Source: Streptomyces canus (GTDB lineage: Bacteria; Actinomycetota; Actinomycetes; Streptomycetales; Streptomycetaceae). Taken from it: a stretch of 64,000 nt of DNA. The notes under the pieces were generated by a model. The model did not search any database. It was not told the DNA's origin and was given only the letters and a program-made list of their open reading frames with translations. Numbering within the stretch: position 1 is the stretch's first letter; every line of letters begins with the position of its first letter. The position numbers were made by a program, and so were the translations under genes. Of the stretch, positions 52,801 through 60,729 are shown one piece after another. The stretch covers positions 8,122,001-8,186,000 of the forward strand of contig NZ_CP107989.1 in assembly GCF_041435015.1 (NCBI RefSeq), in the 5' to 3' direction.

Positions 52801-53395
52801 GGAAGACGCCGGCGGAGGAGAAGGAGGCCGCGGCGACGCGCTGCACCCGGTCCCAGGCGTCGGTCAGTTCGTCGGCGGAGTGGCAGGCCGACATGCCGAT
52901 GCCGCCGCCACCGCCGGTGGCCTTGAGCATGACGGGATAGCCGATGGCCGCCGCGGATGCGAGAGCCTCGTCGAGAGACGGCAGCAGTCCCGTGCCCGGT
53001 GCCAGGGGCACCCCGGCCGCCTCCGCCGCCGCCCGTGCCGTGTGCTTCGCGCCGAAGAGCTCCAACTGCTCGGGCGTCGGACCCACGAACACGATCCCCG
53101 CGTCCTCGCAACGGCGGGCGAAGGCGGCGTCCTCGGACAGAAAGCCGTAACCGGGATGGATCGCGCCCGCGCCCGAGTCCTTGGCGGCCTTCAGCACCAG
53201 GTCGGCGTCGAGGTACGACTCCTTCGCGGGTGCGGGGCCGAGGCGTACGGCCTGGTCGGCGAGTCGGACGTGCGGTGCGGCCCGGTCGGCGTCGGAGTAC
53301 ACCGCGACCGTCCGCAGGCCCACCTCGCGGGCCGTGCGGATGATCCGGACCGCTATCTCGCCCCGGTTGGCGACGAGGAGGGTGTCGAAGGTCAT
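49859..53395 (-). CDS. Biotin-dependent guanidine/urea carboxylase
   Basis: 1178 residues from ATG 53395, which overlaps the stop of the upstream gene (ATGA). Biotin carboxylase domain 1-450 ([40 protein letters not shown]), carboxyltransferase made of KipA/KipI-like halves at about 475-1000 ([23 protein letters not shown]), and a biotinyl domain with [10 protein letters not shown], Lys1140 being biotinylated. Classically named urea carboxylase. When paired with the two DUF1989 proteins, as here, the family has been shown to carboxylate guanidine, so guanidine is the more likely substrate. Urea is not excluded by what I can read. Confidence 0.9.
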   Translation of the reverse strand: [1178 protein letters not shown]

Positions 53396-54009
53396 CGTGC
53401 GTCCCCGATCGTCGTCTCGGCGGCCTCGATCGTCATCTCCACGGGTGTCGGGTCGAAGCCGTTGCACGGGTTGTTGATCTGGGGGCAGTTGGAGACCAGG
53501 ACGAGGACGTCGCGTTCGGCGCGCAGGGTGAGCGAGAGGCCCGGGGCGGAGATGCCGTCGACGATGCCGAGGGTGCCGTCCTGCTCGACCGGCACGTTCA
53601 TGTACCAGTTGATGTTGGAGACGAGGTCGCGCTTGCCGAGACCGTGCTTCGCGCCCTCGGCGAGGAAGTTGTCCACGCAGGCGTGCTGCGACCAGGTGTG
53701 ATGGCCGTAGCGCAGGGTGTTCGACTCTTTGGAGCAGGCGCCGCCGACGGTGTCGTGGCGGCCCACGTCGTCGGCGGTGACCGTCATCAGCGGGGTGTGC
53801 TCGCCGGACATCAGCACGCTGCCCGTGGTGAGGAAGATGCCGCCCTGCGCCTGGACGGTGTCGGGGGCGCTGTAGCGGACCGCCGTGTCGTGGGCGTCGT
53901 AGACGAGGAAGTCCACGGCCTGGTTGCCGTGCAGATCGGTGATGGTGAGCGTCTCGCCCTCGCGGATGACGCGGGACCAGGCGGCGCGGGCCGGAACCAC
54001 GGTCTTCAT
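53392..54009 (-). CDS. DUF1989 protein, carboxyguanidine deiminase subunit (UAAP2 type)
   Basis: 205 residues. Formerly urea carboxylase-associated protein 2. With its partner it has been shown in other bacteria to be a carboxyguanidine deiminase (CgdAB) producing allophanate. Typical segments: GNQAVDFLVYDAHD near residue 30, GGACSKESNTLRYG and HACVDNFLAEG with conserved Cys residues, NINWYMNVPV and NCPQINNPCNGF. Start overlaps the stop of the upstream paralogue and its stop overlaps the start of the carboxylase, so translation of the three is coupled. Confidence 0.88.
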   Translation of the reverse strand: MKTVVPARAAWSRVIREGETLTITDLHGNQAVDFLVYDAHDTAVRYSAPDTVQAQGGIFLTTGSVLMSGEHTPLMTVTADDVGRHDTVGGACSKESNTLRYGHHTWSQHACVDNFLAEGAKHGLGKRDLVSNINWYMNVPVEQDGTLGIVDGISAPGLSLTLRAERDVLVLVSNCPQINNPCNGFDPTPVEMTIEAAETTIGDAR

Positions 54010-54830
54010 GCGCGTCCCTTCGAGGCCAGGAATTCGGCGGTGTTGAGGAAGGCGCGGCGGCCTTCGGGGGTGGCGTCCCAGAGGGCGTCGCCGGCGCGGG
54101 TGGGTTCGGCGCGCCAGGCGAGGACTTCCAGGGGGGTGCTGAGGTAGTCGGGCCGTGGGTCGGCGGGGTGCGGGACGTTCGCGATCAGTACCGTCACGTC
54201 CTGTTCGGCGCGAAGGGTGACGCTGCCGCCGGGGCCCGCCGAGCCGGTGAAGTCGAGCGTGCCGTCCTCGCGGATCCGGACGCCCTGGAAGAAGGACAGG
54301 GACGGGGGGAGATCGCGGGGTTCGAGGCCGTTCTTCGCGGCGGCCAGTTTGAAGAGCTCACGACCGGCGGGGGAGGGGCTCTGGGGGGTGCCGTCGCCGT
54401 AGCGCCCGGTGTTGCTGACCAGGGTGGAGGTGCCGCACAGGGCGTCGTGGCGACCGGAGGTGTCGACGACGACGCTTGCGAGGACGCGGCCCTGGTCGGA
54501 CAGGAGCAGTTGGCCCTCGCCGAGGTAGGCGTTCCACTGGACCTTGACCGTGTCGGCGACGTTCAGACGCTCCCAGGGGCGGCCCTCCGCGTACAGGAGG
54601 AGGTGGGCGCAGGCGTCTCCGTGCGGGTCGGTGAGGCGCAGTTCGGTGCCGCGGGCGAGGACGCGGTGGGTGTAGTTGCCGCCCGCGACGGTCTCCGCCC
54701 ACACCAGGTGGCCCGCCTCGCAGGGCGGGTCCGGCCAGTTGCCGGCCGGGACGACGGGCATGGCCTCGGCGCGGGTGCCCTCCTGGGCACGGGCGTGGTC
54801 TCGGGCTCCGTACGTGGTCTGCGTGGCCAT
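54006..54830 (-). CDS. DUF1989 protein, carboxyguanidine deiminase subunit (UAAP1 type)
   Basis: 274 residues from ATG 54830 (GGAGGTCCCGCC upstream). Paralogue of the next gene: LTDPHGDACAHLLLY, DALCGTSTLVSNTGRYGDG, FFQGVRIREDGTL and ANVPHPADPRPDY. Forms the second subunit of the deiminase in the guanidine pathway. First gene of the operon; a perfect 22-bp dyad lies 25 bp upstream of the start, where a TetR-type repressor would block transcription. Confidence 0.88.
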   Translation of the reverse strand: MATQTTYGARDHARAQEGTRAEAMPVVPAGNWPDPPCEAGHLVWAETVAGGNYTHRVLARGTELRLTDPHGDACAHLLLYAEGRPWERLNVADTVKVQWNAYLGEGQLLLSDQGRVLASVVVDTSGRHDALCGTSTLVSNTGRYGDGTPQSPSPAGRELFKLAAAKNGLEPRDLPPSLSFFQGVRIREDGTLDFTGSAGPGGSVTLRAEQDVTVLIANVPHPADPRPDYLSTPLEVLAWRAEPTRAGDALWDATPEGRRAFLNTAEFLASKGRA

Positions 54831-54855
54831 GGCGGGACCTCCGGCTCCGGGGGTT

Positions 54856-54877
54856 ATTTCTGTCGCTCGACAGAAAT
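54856..54877. promoter_or_regulatory. TetR-type operator of the guanidine operon
   Basis: ATTTCTGTCG-CT-CGACAGAAAT, 10-bp perfect arms with a 2-bp centre, 25 bp upstream of the first gene. It is AT-rich against the surroundings and has the form of a TetR-family site. Confidence 0.7.
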
Positions 54878-55026
54878 TAGGTGCGCCGCGGGTCGGAGGG
54901 ATTGCTCGGGCGTTGCGAGAGGGTTACCGGGGGCTCACAGGCGTGTCGTCGGGGTGTGGGGCGGTGGGGGCTGGTCGCGGCCGCGCGGCGGAGTCGCGAG
55001 TCGATACGGTCCTGCGCTTTTGGGGA

Positions 55027-55176
55027 GGCTGGAGCATGCGGGGGTCTCTGCGGCCGCCCCGGGGCTGGGGATCACTCGCAGATCCTCGTGCTCCTGGGGG
55101 GGGCTGGAGCATGCCGGGGTGTCGGCGTCCGTCTGGCGCTCGTGGATCACTCGCAGATCCCCGAGCCCCCGTGTGC
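55027..55176. repeat. Two tandem 75-bp repeats upstream of the TetR gene
   Basis: GGCTGGAGCATGC at 55027 and 55102 and GATCACTCGCAGATCC at 55070 and 55145 are each spaced exactly 75 bp apart; the DNA between these blocks has diverged. Confidence 0.85.
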
Positions 55177-55189
55177 GAGGATCGCACGC

Positions 55190-55831
55190 ATGGGTACGAC
55201 AGGCGGTGCGGCGGAGTCCGGGCGACGGGTCGGCAGGCCGCGGGCGGCTCGGCGGCCGGACACAGGGCTGGCGCCGCGTGACGAACTCCTCGTCGCCGCA
55301 GCCGAGTTGTTCACCTCGCTGGGCTACGCCGCCACCAGCACCCGGGCGGTCGCCGAGCGCGCCGGCATGCGGCAGGCGTCCATGTACCACTACGTCTCCG
55401 GCAAGGAGGAGCTCCTCGCCGAGCTCCTGGAGTCCACCGTCACGCCCTCGTTGGCGTACGCCCGCGAGCTCCTCGCCGACGACACGGTCCCGGCCGAGAA
55501 CCGGCTCTGGGAGCTGTGCCGCGCGGACACCGAGGTGCTGTGCGACGGGCCGCACAATCTCGGCGGCCTCTATCTGCTGCCCGAGGTGCGCGCCGAGAGG
55601 TTCGCGGGTTTCCATGCCGTGCGCGCCGAACTCAAGGATGCCTACCGGCAGTTGCTCGCGGCCACGTCGGCGGGAGGTGCCCTCGCCAAGGGTGAGCTCG
55701 ATCTCCGCACCGACCTGTTGTTCGGCCTGATCGAGAGCGTGATCCTGATCCACCGCTCCGACCCCGAGCGCCCCGTCTCGGTCTTCGCGGAGGCCACCGC
55801 GGACGCGGCCCTGCGCATCGCCGGGATCTGA
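55190..55831 (+). CDS. TetR-family transcriptional regulator
   Basis: 213 residues from ATG 55190. Basic N-terminal arm (RRVGRPRAARRPD), then the TetR helix-turn-helix at about 30-80 (DELLVAAAELFTSLGYAATSTRAVAERAGMRQASMYHYVSGKEELLAEL) and an all-helical ligand domain. Divergent from the guanidine/urea operon, whose promoter holds a fitting dyad; repression relieved by guanidine or a pathway metabolite is the simplest model. Other in-frame starts upstream lie in the repeats and are rejected. Confidence 0.88.
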   Translation: MGTTGGAAESGRRVGRPRAARRPDTGLAPRDELLVAAAELFTSLGYAATSTRAVAERAGMRQASMYHYVSGKEELLAELLESTVTPSLAYARELLADDTVPAENRLWELCRADTEVLCDGPHNLGGLYLLPEVRAERFAGFHAVRAELKDAYRQLLAATSAGGALAKGELDLRTDLLFGLIESVILIHRSDPERPVSVFAEATADAALRIAGI

Positions 55832-56105
55832 GTCCGGTACCCGACCGGAGGTCGAGCTTCACCCGTCGCGGTGAGTGGGTCTCGTACGTGCGTACGCCCT
55901 AACTGAACGTGTTCGATCTGTGTCGGAGCGTATAAATGGGGCCGAGGGTACTCCAGTCGCAATGCCCGTTTCAGGCGCTTGCTGAATATGACACGGCGAT
56001 GATCCGGTCGGACTAAGCTCGCCCGCAGCGCACCGAGTTGATGTGTATTCGTGCGCTTGTTCCCTATATGTGCGACTCCCCGTCGATACGTCTCAGAGGG
56101 CCCAC

Positions 56106-57695
56106 ATGGTGAGTGTTCAATCCCCGCCAGGACGCCGTGAACTGCCGTATGCGCGCGTGCTGTTGCTCCCCGCCATAGTCATGGCCGCGGCGACCGGGGC
56201 CGCCGTCGCGGCAGTGCAGCAGCCCGCCCGGGCCGCTGTCGGCTGGTGCGGTGCCATCGCCACACTGCTGGTGATCGCGGTGGCGGCCGAAGCCGTCCGG
56301 CGCGGTCGTGAACTGCGGGACCAGCGACTCGAGCACGACCGTCACACCGCGGATCTGCAGCGGCGCATCGCCGACCAGGACCAGGAGCTGATCCGGTTCG
56401 CGAAGGAGATCGCGCCCACCGCGCTGGACTGGCTGCGCCGCGGAAGTTCCCCCGGAGAGGTGATTCGCCAACTCGGCGACATCGACCCCGCGTGGGCGGA
56501 CCTCCCCGAGGCGCAGATCCGCCTGCTCAAGACGGTGCTCACCATCGTCGACACCGAGGAGATCATGCGTGACGCCGCGCAGCGCTCCTTCGTGAACATC
56601 GCGCGTCGCGTCCAGGCCATCGTCCACCAACAGGCCAACGAACTGCGGGAGATGGAGGAGGACCACGGCCGCAACCCCGAGGTCTTCGACGACCTCCTGC
56701 GCATCGACCACGGCACCGCGCTGATCGGCCGCCTGGCCGACTCCATCTCCGTCCTCGGCGGCGGCCGCCCCGGACGCCAGTGGCCGGAGCCCGTCGCGCT
56801 GTACAGCGTGCTGCGCGGCGCCATGTCGCGGATCCTGGAGTACCGGCGGATCGATCTGTCCTCGATCGCCAAGGTCAACGTCAAGGGCACCGCCGTCGAG
56901 CCGGTCATCCACGCCGCGGCCGAACTCCTCGACAACGCCACGCGCTACTCCCCGCCGCAGAGCAAGGTGCACGTCACCGCCACCGAGGTGCAGACCGGCG
57001 TCTGTATCGAGATCGAGGACGCCGGCGTCAGCCTCAGCGAGGAGGCCCGCCTGAGGGCCGAGGGCATGCTGGAGCGGGCCAAGGCCGGTGTGGACCTCCA
57101 GGATCTGGGTGAGTCGCCGCGTCTCGGCCTCGCCGTCGTGGGCCGGCTCTGCCAGGCGTACGACATGCAGGTCTCCCTGCGTGCCTCCGCGTACGGCGGC
57201 GTGCGCGCCATCCTCGTCGTGCCCAGCGACATGCTCACCGACGAGCCCGGCGTCGGACTCGCCCACGGCATCGGCGCCACCGCCGTGCCCAAGGCCGAAC
57301 TGGGCGCCCTGCCCGGCCCCAAGCGCACGATCAAGAAGCGCCGCCCCACCAGCCCCAAGTTCACGACACCGGTCTCCATGGAGGACGACGTCCCGGAGGT
57401 CACCGAGTGGACGGCCAACGGGCTGCCGCAGCGCCGCAGCCGGGTCAAGACCTCGCTCACCCAGCGCTACGCCGAGCAGGCCGAGATCGAACGCGCCGAG
57501 CGCGAAGGCCGCCCGACGATCTGGTCGACGGCCCAGCGCGAGCCGGAGCCGGAGCGGAAGCCGGACGACACCCCGCCCGGCCTGTGGGTCCAGGCGTTCA
57601 TGGACGGCCTCAAGCGGCCCACCTCTTCCACAGTCACCCAGCAGACCGACGAACCGGCCCGTACCGAGGCCGAAGACGAGGGGAACCTCAAGTGA
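56106..57695 (+). CDS. cvnA9: Conservon histidine-kinase-like sensor CvnA (RarA type)
   Basis: 529 residues from ATG 56106 (GAGGG upstream). Two membrane segments at about 15-32 and 42-62, a coiled-coil segment, then a central region without a standard phosphoacceptor His motif and an HATPase_c domain at about 255-375 (AAELLDNATRYSPPQ is the N-box; LGLAVVGRLCQAYDM the G-box region). C-terminal 130 residues are polar and disordered. First gene of a conservon that with CvnB, C, D resembles a eukaryotic G-protein-coupled receptor module. In S. coelicolor the cvn9 (rar) set affects aerial growth and antibiotic production. Confidence 0.92.
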   Translation: MVSVQSPPGRRELPYARVLLLPAIVMAAATGAAVAAVQQPARAAVGWCGAIATLLVIAVAAEAVRRGRELRDQRLEHDRHTADLQRRIADQDQELIRFAKEIAPTALDWLRRGSSPGEVIRQLGDIDPAWADLPEAQIRLLKTVLTIVDTEEIMRDAAQRSFVNIARRVQAIVHQQANELREMEEDHGRNPEVFDDLLRIDHGTALIGRLADSISVLGGGRPGRQWPEPVALYSVLRGAMSRILEYRRIDLSSIAKVNVKGTAVEPVIHAAAELLDNATRYSPPQSKVHVTATEVQTGVCIEIEDAGVSLSEEARLRAEGMLERAKAGVDLQDLGESPRLGLAVVGRLCQAYDMQVSLRASAYGGVRAILVVPSDMLTDEPGVGLAHGIGATAVPKAELGALPGPKRTIKKRRPTSPKFTTPVSMEDDVPEVTEWTANGLPQRRSRVKTSLTQRYAEQAEIERAEREGRPTIWSTAQREPEPERKPDDTPPGLWVQAFMDGLKRPTSSTVTQQTDEPARTEAEDEGNLK

Positions 57696-58099
57696 TCCAG
57701 CAGCGAGGCAACTTCGACTGGATGCTCCAGGACCTCGCCAAAGGCGTACCGGGCATCCAGATGATCGTGGTGCTCTCCGCCGACGGCCTGCGCATCGCGC
57801 GGCACGGCGGAGACCCGGACACCGCCGACCGCGTCGCCGCCGCCTGTGCGGGCCTGCAGAGCCTGGCGGGCGCCGTGGCCGGGGAGATCCCCGGCAGCGA
57901 CGGCAAGATGAAGATGGTCCTCATCGAGATCCACGGGGGCTACTTCTATCTGATGGCCGCCGGCCCCAACGCCTATCTCGCGGTGCTCTCCGACATCATC
58001 ACCGAACCCGGCCACATGAGCGCCCGCATGAGCGACCTGGTCGTCCGCATCGGCGCGCACCTCACCAGTCCGCCCCGGCGCAACGGGCAGACCGTATGA
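57692..58099 (+). CDS. cvnB9: Roadblock/LC7 protein CvnB (RarB type)
   Basis: 135 residues from GTG 57692, overlapping the cvnA stop by 4 bases (GTGA). Roadblock/LC7 fold of MglB-like GTPase-activating or scaffold proteins: LAKGVPGIQMIVVLSADGLRIA, then LMAAGPNAYLAVLSD and RIGAHLT. Expected to interact with the CvnD GTPase and the CvnA sensor at the membrane. Confidence 0.93.
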   Translation: MIQQRGNFDWMLQDLAKGVPGIQMIVVLSADGLRIARHGGDPDTADRVAAACAGLQSLAGAVAGEIPGSDGKMKMVLIEIHGGYFYLMAAGPNAYLAVLSDIITEPGHMSARMSDLVVRIGAHLTSPPRRNGQTV

Positions 58100-58518
58100 C
58101 TCCTCCACAACGCCGACGGCGATTCCCCAAGGCCAGTCCGGAACCGGCGCCGCAACCCCCGCAGGAGGGCCAGGACCCACCCGAGGGACCGAAGAAGAAC
58201 CCCGAGCGGCTGTACGTCATCACCGGCCCCGACGGAGCCGAGCGCTCGGAACTCGACCTGGTCACCTTAATCGTGGCGCACGCCGACCCGCCGCCCTCCG
58301 CCACGCCTGAGCAGGCGGCGCTGCTCAGGCTCTGCACGGCCCCCCTGTCCGTGGCCGAGCTGTCCGCCTATCTCAGCCTGCCGTTCAGCGTGGTGACCGT
58401 CCTGCTCACCGAGCTGCTGACGGCCGAACTGGTGACGGCCCGCGCCCCGGTCATCCGACAGGCGCTGGCCGACCGTTCCCTCCTCGAAGCGGTGATGCAT
58501 GGACTTCAAAGGCTCTGA
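58096..58518 (+). CDS. cvnC9: DUF742 protein CvnC (RarC type)
   Basis: 140 residues from ATG 58096, overlapping the cvnB stop (ATGA). N-terminal 40 residues are Pro-rich and basic; the DUF742 domain (LYVITGPDGAERSELDLVTLI...LSVAELSAYLSLPFSVVTVLLTELL) includes a winged-helix-like segment. Biochemical role unclear. Its 3' end overlaps cvnD by 20 bp. Confidence 0.93.
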   Translation: MTPPQRRRRFPKASPEPAPQPPQEGQDPPEGPKKNPERLYVITGPDGAERSELDLVTLIVAHADPPPSATPEQAALLRLCTAPLSVAELSAYLSLPFSVVTVLLTELLTAELVTARAPVIRQALADRSLLEAVMHGLQRL

Positions 58519-59119
58519 CACCATCCCCGGTCCGCGCACAGAGGACCACCTTCCCCAAACCGCCGAAGCCGCGGTGAAGATCGTCATCGTGGGCGGCTTC
58601 GGCGTGGGCAAGACGACCATGGTCGGCTCGGTCAGCGAGATCAAACCGCTGACCACCGAGGAGACCATGACCCAGGCCGGCATCGGGGTCGACGACAACT
58701 ACGGCTCCGAGACCAAGACGGCCACCACCGTGGCCATGGACTTCGGGCGCATCAGCATCACCGACCAACTGGTCCTCTACCTCTTCGGCACCCCGGGCCA
58801 GGAGCGCTTCTGGTTCCTGTGGAACGGCCTGTTCGAAGGCGCACTCGGAGCGGTGGTCCTCGTGGACACCCGACGCCTCGAAGTCAGCTTCGACGTCATG
58901 GACCGTCTGGAGGAGCGCGGCGTGCCCTTCGTCGTCGCCGTCAACACCTTCCCCGACGGCCCCCGCCACCCGCTCGACGACCTGCGCGCCGCGCTCGACC
59001 TCAGCGAGGACATCCCCATCGTCGAGTGCGACGCACGCCGGCGGGCGTCCAGCCGGGACGTGCTGATGACGTTGTTGCAGTTCCTTCATTCGCTGGCTTT
59101 GGAGAAGGCTCCGGTGTGA
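58499..59119 (+). CDS. cvnD9: Small GTPase CvnD (RarD type)
   Basis: 206 residues. Ras-like fold of the bacterial MglA/CvnD group: P-loop GGFGVGKTT (32-40), switch I around TTEETMTQAG, G3 motif GTPGQ (97-101) in place of DxxGQ, and VNTFP where other GTPases have NKxD. It probably cycles between GTP and GDP under control of CvnA/B and signals to the P450 or other partners. Overlaps cvnC by 20 bp. Confidence 0.93.
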   Translation: MDFKGSDTIPGPRTEDHLPQTAEAAVKIVIVGGFGVGKTTMVGSVSEIKPLTTEETMTQAGIGVDDNYGSETKTATTVAMDFGRISITDQLVLYLFGTPGQERFWFLWNGLFEGALGAVVLVDTRRLEVSFDVMDRLEERGVPFVVAVNTFPDGPRHPLDDLRAALDLSEDIPIVECDARRRASSRDVLMTLLQFLHSLALEKAPV

Positions 59120-59246
59120 GGGGTGGCTCGGCAGAGCCGTACCGCCGCCCCCTCTCCCAAGCTCCCGGCTTCGCTCGAACCCATCGGACCGGGGCAGCCC
59201 ATCACTTCCTGTACACCAGATCGATCTCAGCTTCGGAGCGACCATC

Positions 59247-60713
59247 GTGACGCCTGAATCCTTTTCCCCGGCCGGTACGGACGACCCCACGGCCGCCCCT
59301 CCCCCCGGCTGCCCCGCACACGGCATCGGCGTCGGAGGACTGCGTCGGCTGTACGGCCCGGGGGCGGAGGACCTGGAGGCCGTGTACGAGACGCTCCGCG
59401 CCGAGTACGGAACGGTGGCTCCGGCGCTGCTTCACGATGATGTGCCGATCTGGGTGGTGCTCGGGCACGGCGAGAACATGCACATGCTGCGTACTCCCTC
59501 GCACTACAGCCGCGACACCCGGTTGTGGGCCCCCATGCAGGACGGCACGGTCAAGCCGACTCACCCGATGATGCCGCATCTTGCCTGGCAGCCGCTCTGC
59601 TCCCATGCCGAGGGCGACGAGCACCTGCGGCTGCGCGGCGCGGTTACCGGCGCCATCTCGACCATCGACCACCGGGGGATCCGCCGTCACATCAACCGCG
59701 CGACCCAGCACTTGGTCAACAAGTTCTGTGAGCAGGGCAGGGCCGACCTGGTCAGCCAGTTTGCCGAGCGCCTGCCGATGATGGTGATGTGCGAGATCTT
59801 CGGCATGCCCGAGGAGTACAACGACCGGATCGTGGAGGCCGCCCGCGACCTTCCCAAGGGCACCGAGACAGCCATCGAGAGCAACGCGTACATCATGGAT
59901 GTCCTCACGCGGCTCACCGCCCGCCGACGGGCCGCACCCGAGGACGACTTCACGAGCCACCTCATCAACCACCCGGCGCGGCTCACCGACGAGGAGGTCA
60001 GCCAGCACCTGCGCCTGATCCTGATCGTCGCGTACGAGAGCACCGCCAACCTTCTCGCCAACGTACTGCGGGTGGTGCTCACCGACCCGCGGTTCCGTGC
60101 CCAGTTGAACGGCGGCCAGATGACGGTGCCCCAAGCGGTGGAGCAGTCCATGTGGGACGAGCCGCCGTTCAGCGCGATCCTGGGCTACTTCGCCAAGCAG
60201 GACGCCGAGTTGGGCGGCCAGCGCATCCGCAGGGGCGACGGGCTGATCCTGGGCATCGCGCCGGGCAACGTCGACCCACGGGTTCGTCCCGACACCAAGG
60301 CGAACATGCAGGGCAACCGCTCCCACCTCGCCTTCAGCGGCGGCCCCCACGAGTGCCCTGGCCAGGACATCGGCCGTGCCATCGCCGACGTCGGCGTCGA
60401 CGCGCTGCTGACCCGCCTTCCCGACGCGGAACTCGCTTGCGAGGAGGACGAGTTGCAGTGGACGGAGACCATCTCGAACCGGCATCTGGTGGACCTGCCG
60501 GTGAAGTTCGTGCCCAAGCCCCAGCAGGACGTCATGGCGCTCCCGGCGCACCGCATGCCGTCGCAGCGCTCCAACGACTGGCAGGTCAGCACGCCACTCC
60601 CGCAGGCGACACCTCCCGTACCGAGCGTGCCGACGCCCGCACCGACGCCCGACGAACCGGTCGGGCACCCCGGGGTCTTCCAGCGCCTGCTGCGCTGGTG
60701 GCGTGGAGAGTGA
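59247..60713 (+). CDS. cvnE9: CYP157-type cytochrome P450 CvnE (RarE type), lacking EXXR
   Basis: 488 residues from GTG 59247 (GGAG upstream), longer than the usual 400-410 because of a Pro-rich C-terminal tail (about 420-488) ending in an RLLRWWRGE segment. Heme-binding loop AFSGGPHECPGQ with Cys370 is intact. The K-helix shows EQSMW (299-303) where nearly all P450s have E-x-x-R. Loss of EXXR is known for the Streptomyces CYP157 family. The I-helix reads VAYESTANLL, without the usual AGxxT. Last gene of the conservon, 127 bp after cvnD. Substrate and even catalytic activity are uncertain. Confidence 0.92.
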   Translation: MTPESFSPAGTDDPTAAPPPGCPAHGIGVGGLRRLYGPGAEDLEAVYETLRAEYGTVAPALLHDDVPIWVVLGHGENMHMLRTPSHYSRDTRLWAPMQDGTVKPTHPMMPHLAWQPLCSHAEGDEHLRLRGAVTGAISTIDHRGIRRHINRATQHLVNKFCEQGRADLVSQFAERLPMMVMCEIFGMPEEYNDRIVEAARDLPKGTETAIESNAYIMDVLTRLTARRRAAPEDDFTSHLINHPARLTDEEVSQHLRLILIVAYESTANLLANVLRVVLTDPRFRAQLNGGQMTVPQAVEQSMWDEPPFSAILGYFAKQDAELGGQRIRRGDGLILGIAPGNVDPRVRPDTKANMQGNRSHLAFSGGPHECPGQDIGRAIADVGVDALLTRLPDAELACEEDELQWTETISNRHLVDLPVKFVPKPQQDVMALPAHRMPSQRSNDWQVSTPLPQATPPVPSVPTPAPTPDEPVGHPGVFQRLLRWWRGE

Positions 60714-60729
60714 GCCGACCGGCACCGAC

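Larger units (their letters stand above)
54831..55189. promoter_or_regulatory. 359-bp divergent control region of the guanidine operon
   Basis: No gene. Holds the TetR-type dyad near the operon start and two tandem 75-bp partly conserved repeats near the regulator start; both are listed separately. Confidence 0.6.

Noticed and set aside
49958..53701. Open frame of more than 1200 codons antisense to the biotin carboxylase
   Set aside because: Low-complexity Val/Gly/Arg/Asp composition typical of antisense frames in high-GC DNA.
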